64,000 bases of DNA from an uncultured Paracoccaceae bacterium (GTDB lineage Bacteria; Pseudomonadota; Alphaproteobacteria; Rhodobacterales; Rhodobacteraceae), in NCBI GenBank assembly GCA_947489705.1, contig CANLEQ010000013.1:33767-97766 (forward strand), given 5' to 3'. The position numbers and the translations under genes are program-made. Below the pieces are notes generated by a model that saw only the letters and a list, made by a program, of their open reading frames with translations, was not told the DNA's origin and ran no database searches. Below, one piece after another: positions 63,940 through 64,000 of the stretch (position 1 is its first letter; each line of letters starts with the position of its first letter).

Positions 63940-64000
63940 CGTTGGACCGCCCGAAGGCAGAGTTTTCCGGCTTCGATTAGGGTGACAGGCTGGTGATGCC
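63876..64000. mobile_element. Possible end of an IS3-like insertion element
   Basis: From TGACCTGCCACTGAACTTTC (63876 on) the sequence resembles my recollection of IS3-family terminal repeats, which begin TGA, and the following CTCCGG..CCGGAG dyad and non-coding run fit an element's edge. No transposase codons can be read in the 100 bases available, and the other end is outside the window. Weak call. Confidence 0.3.

Overview
The window is 64 kb of dense, high-GC chromosome from an alphaproteobacterium, almost certainly a member of the Rhodobacterales (Roseobacter/Paracoccus-type). The basis is gene content and order: glyQ - small membrane protein - glyS, a DctPQM transporter with a 226-residue DctQ, cysG-DUF2849-sulfite reductase-cysH-DUF934, surE-pcm-LysM lipoprotein, the zf-CHCC (NDUFS6-like) protein and a GTATTT..ACAGATGAA intergenic box. 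Roughly 63 protein genes were recognised. I saw no rRNA, tRNA, CRISPR array, prophage or intact insertion sequence. The genes are packed with many 1-4 nt stop/start overlaps, and the only stretch over 300 bases without a secure gene is the right edge (63689-64000).

Layout. 1-4.1 kb (minus strand): LysM/M23 lipoprotein (cut by the edge), pcm, surE, a short-chain dehydrogenase and purF. 4.2-5.3 kb: a LysE exporter divergent from an Lrp regulator. 5.3-14.3 kb (minus): cvpA, radA, a coiled-coil membrane protein, alr, an MBL-fold protein, dnaB, pyrE and pyrC. 14.4-18.5 kb (plus): an OmpA-domain protein with a very long acidic linker, then an XdhC-like and a molybdopterin-binding protein. 18.5-20.9 kb: an EEP-family hydrolase, infC (apparent AUC start) and a small acidic lipoprotein. 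20.9-27.1 kb: assimilatory sulfate/sulfite reduction genes, reading back from a divergent Lrp-type regulator. 27.2-30.4 kb: the DctPQM TRAP transporter. 30.5-39.8 kb: nth, a PfkB sugar/adenosine kinase, HIT, SpoIIAA-like, an ABC ATPase, zf-CHCC, polA, an RluE-type synthase and a thioredoxin-fold protein. 39.8-47.2 kb: DUF1285 divergent from a MoxR-DUF58-DUF4159-membrane protein operon. 47.2-52.4 kb: small membrane/exported genes and glycolate oxidase glcDEF. 52.5-53.2 kb: a small heat shock gene with a heat-shock-type promoter and a leader resembling a ROSE RNA thermometer. 53.2-63.7 kb: an alpha/beta hydrolase, a degenerate trypsin-like protein, glyQ/glyS, a SleB-type hydrolase, folB-folP-glmM.

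Most of the window is housekeeping. The parts that most deserve a second look are regulatory: the ROSE-like leader of hsp20, the AUC start of infC, a four-copy GTATTT..ACAGATGAA element (two copies facing each other as a long hairpin), GAAC-N4-GTTC dyads 30 bp apart in the sulfur regulator's intergenic region, and a perfect 20-bp palindrome before the thioredoxin-fold gene. Protein-level oddities are the trypsin-like domain without its catalytic His and Ser, the FolB protein with an extra C-terminal domain, and the MoxR/DUF4159 operon of unknown function. Assignments rest on reading motifs by eye; no database search was possible.
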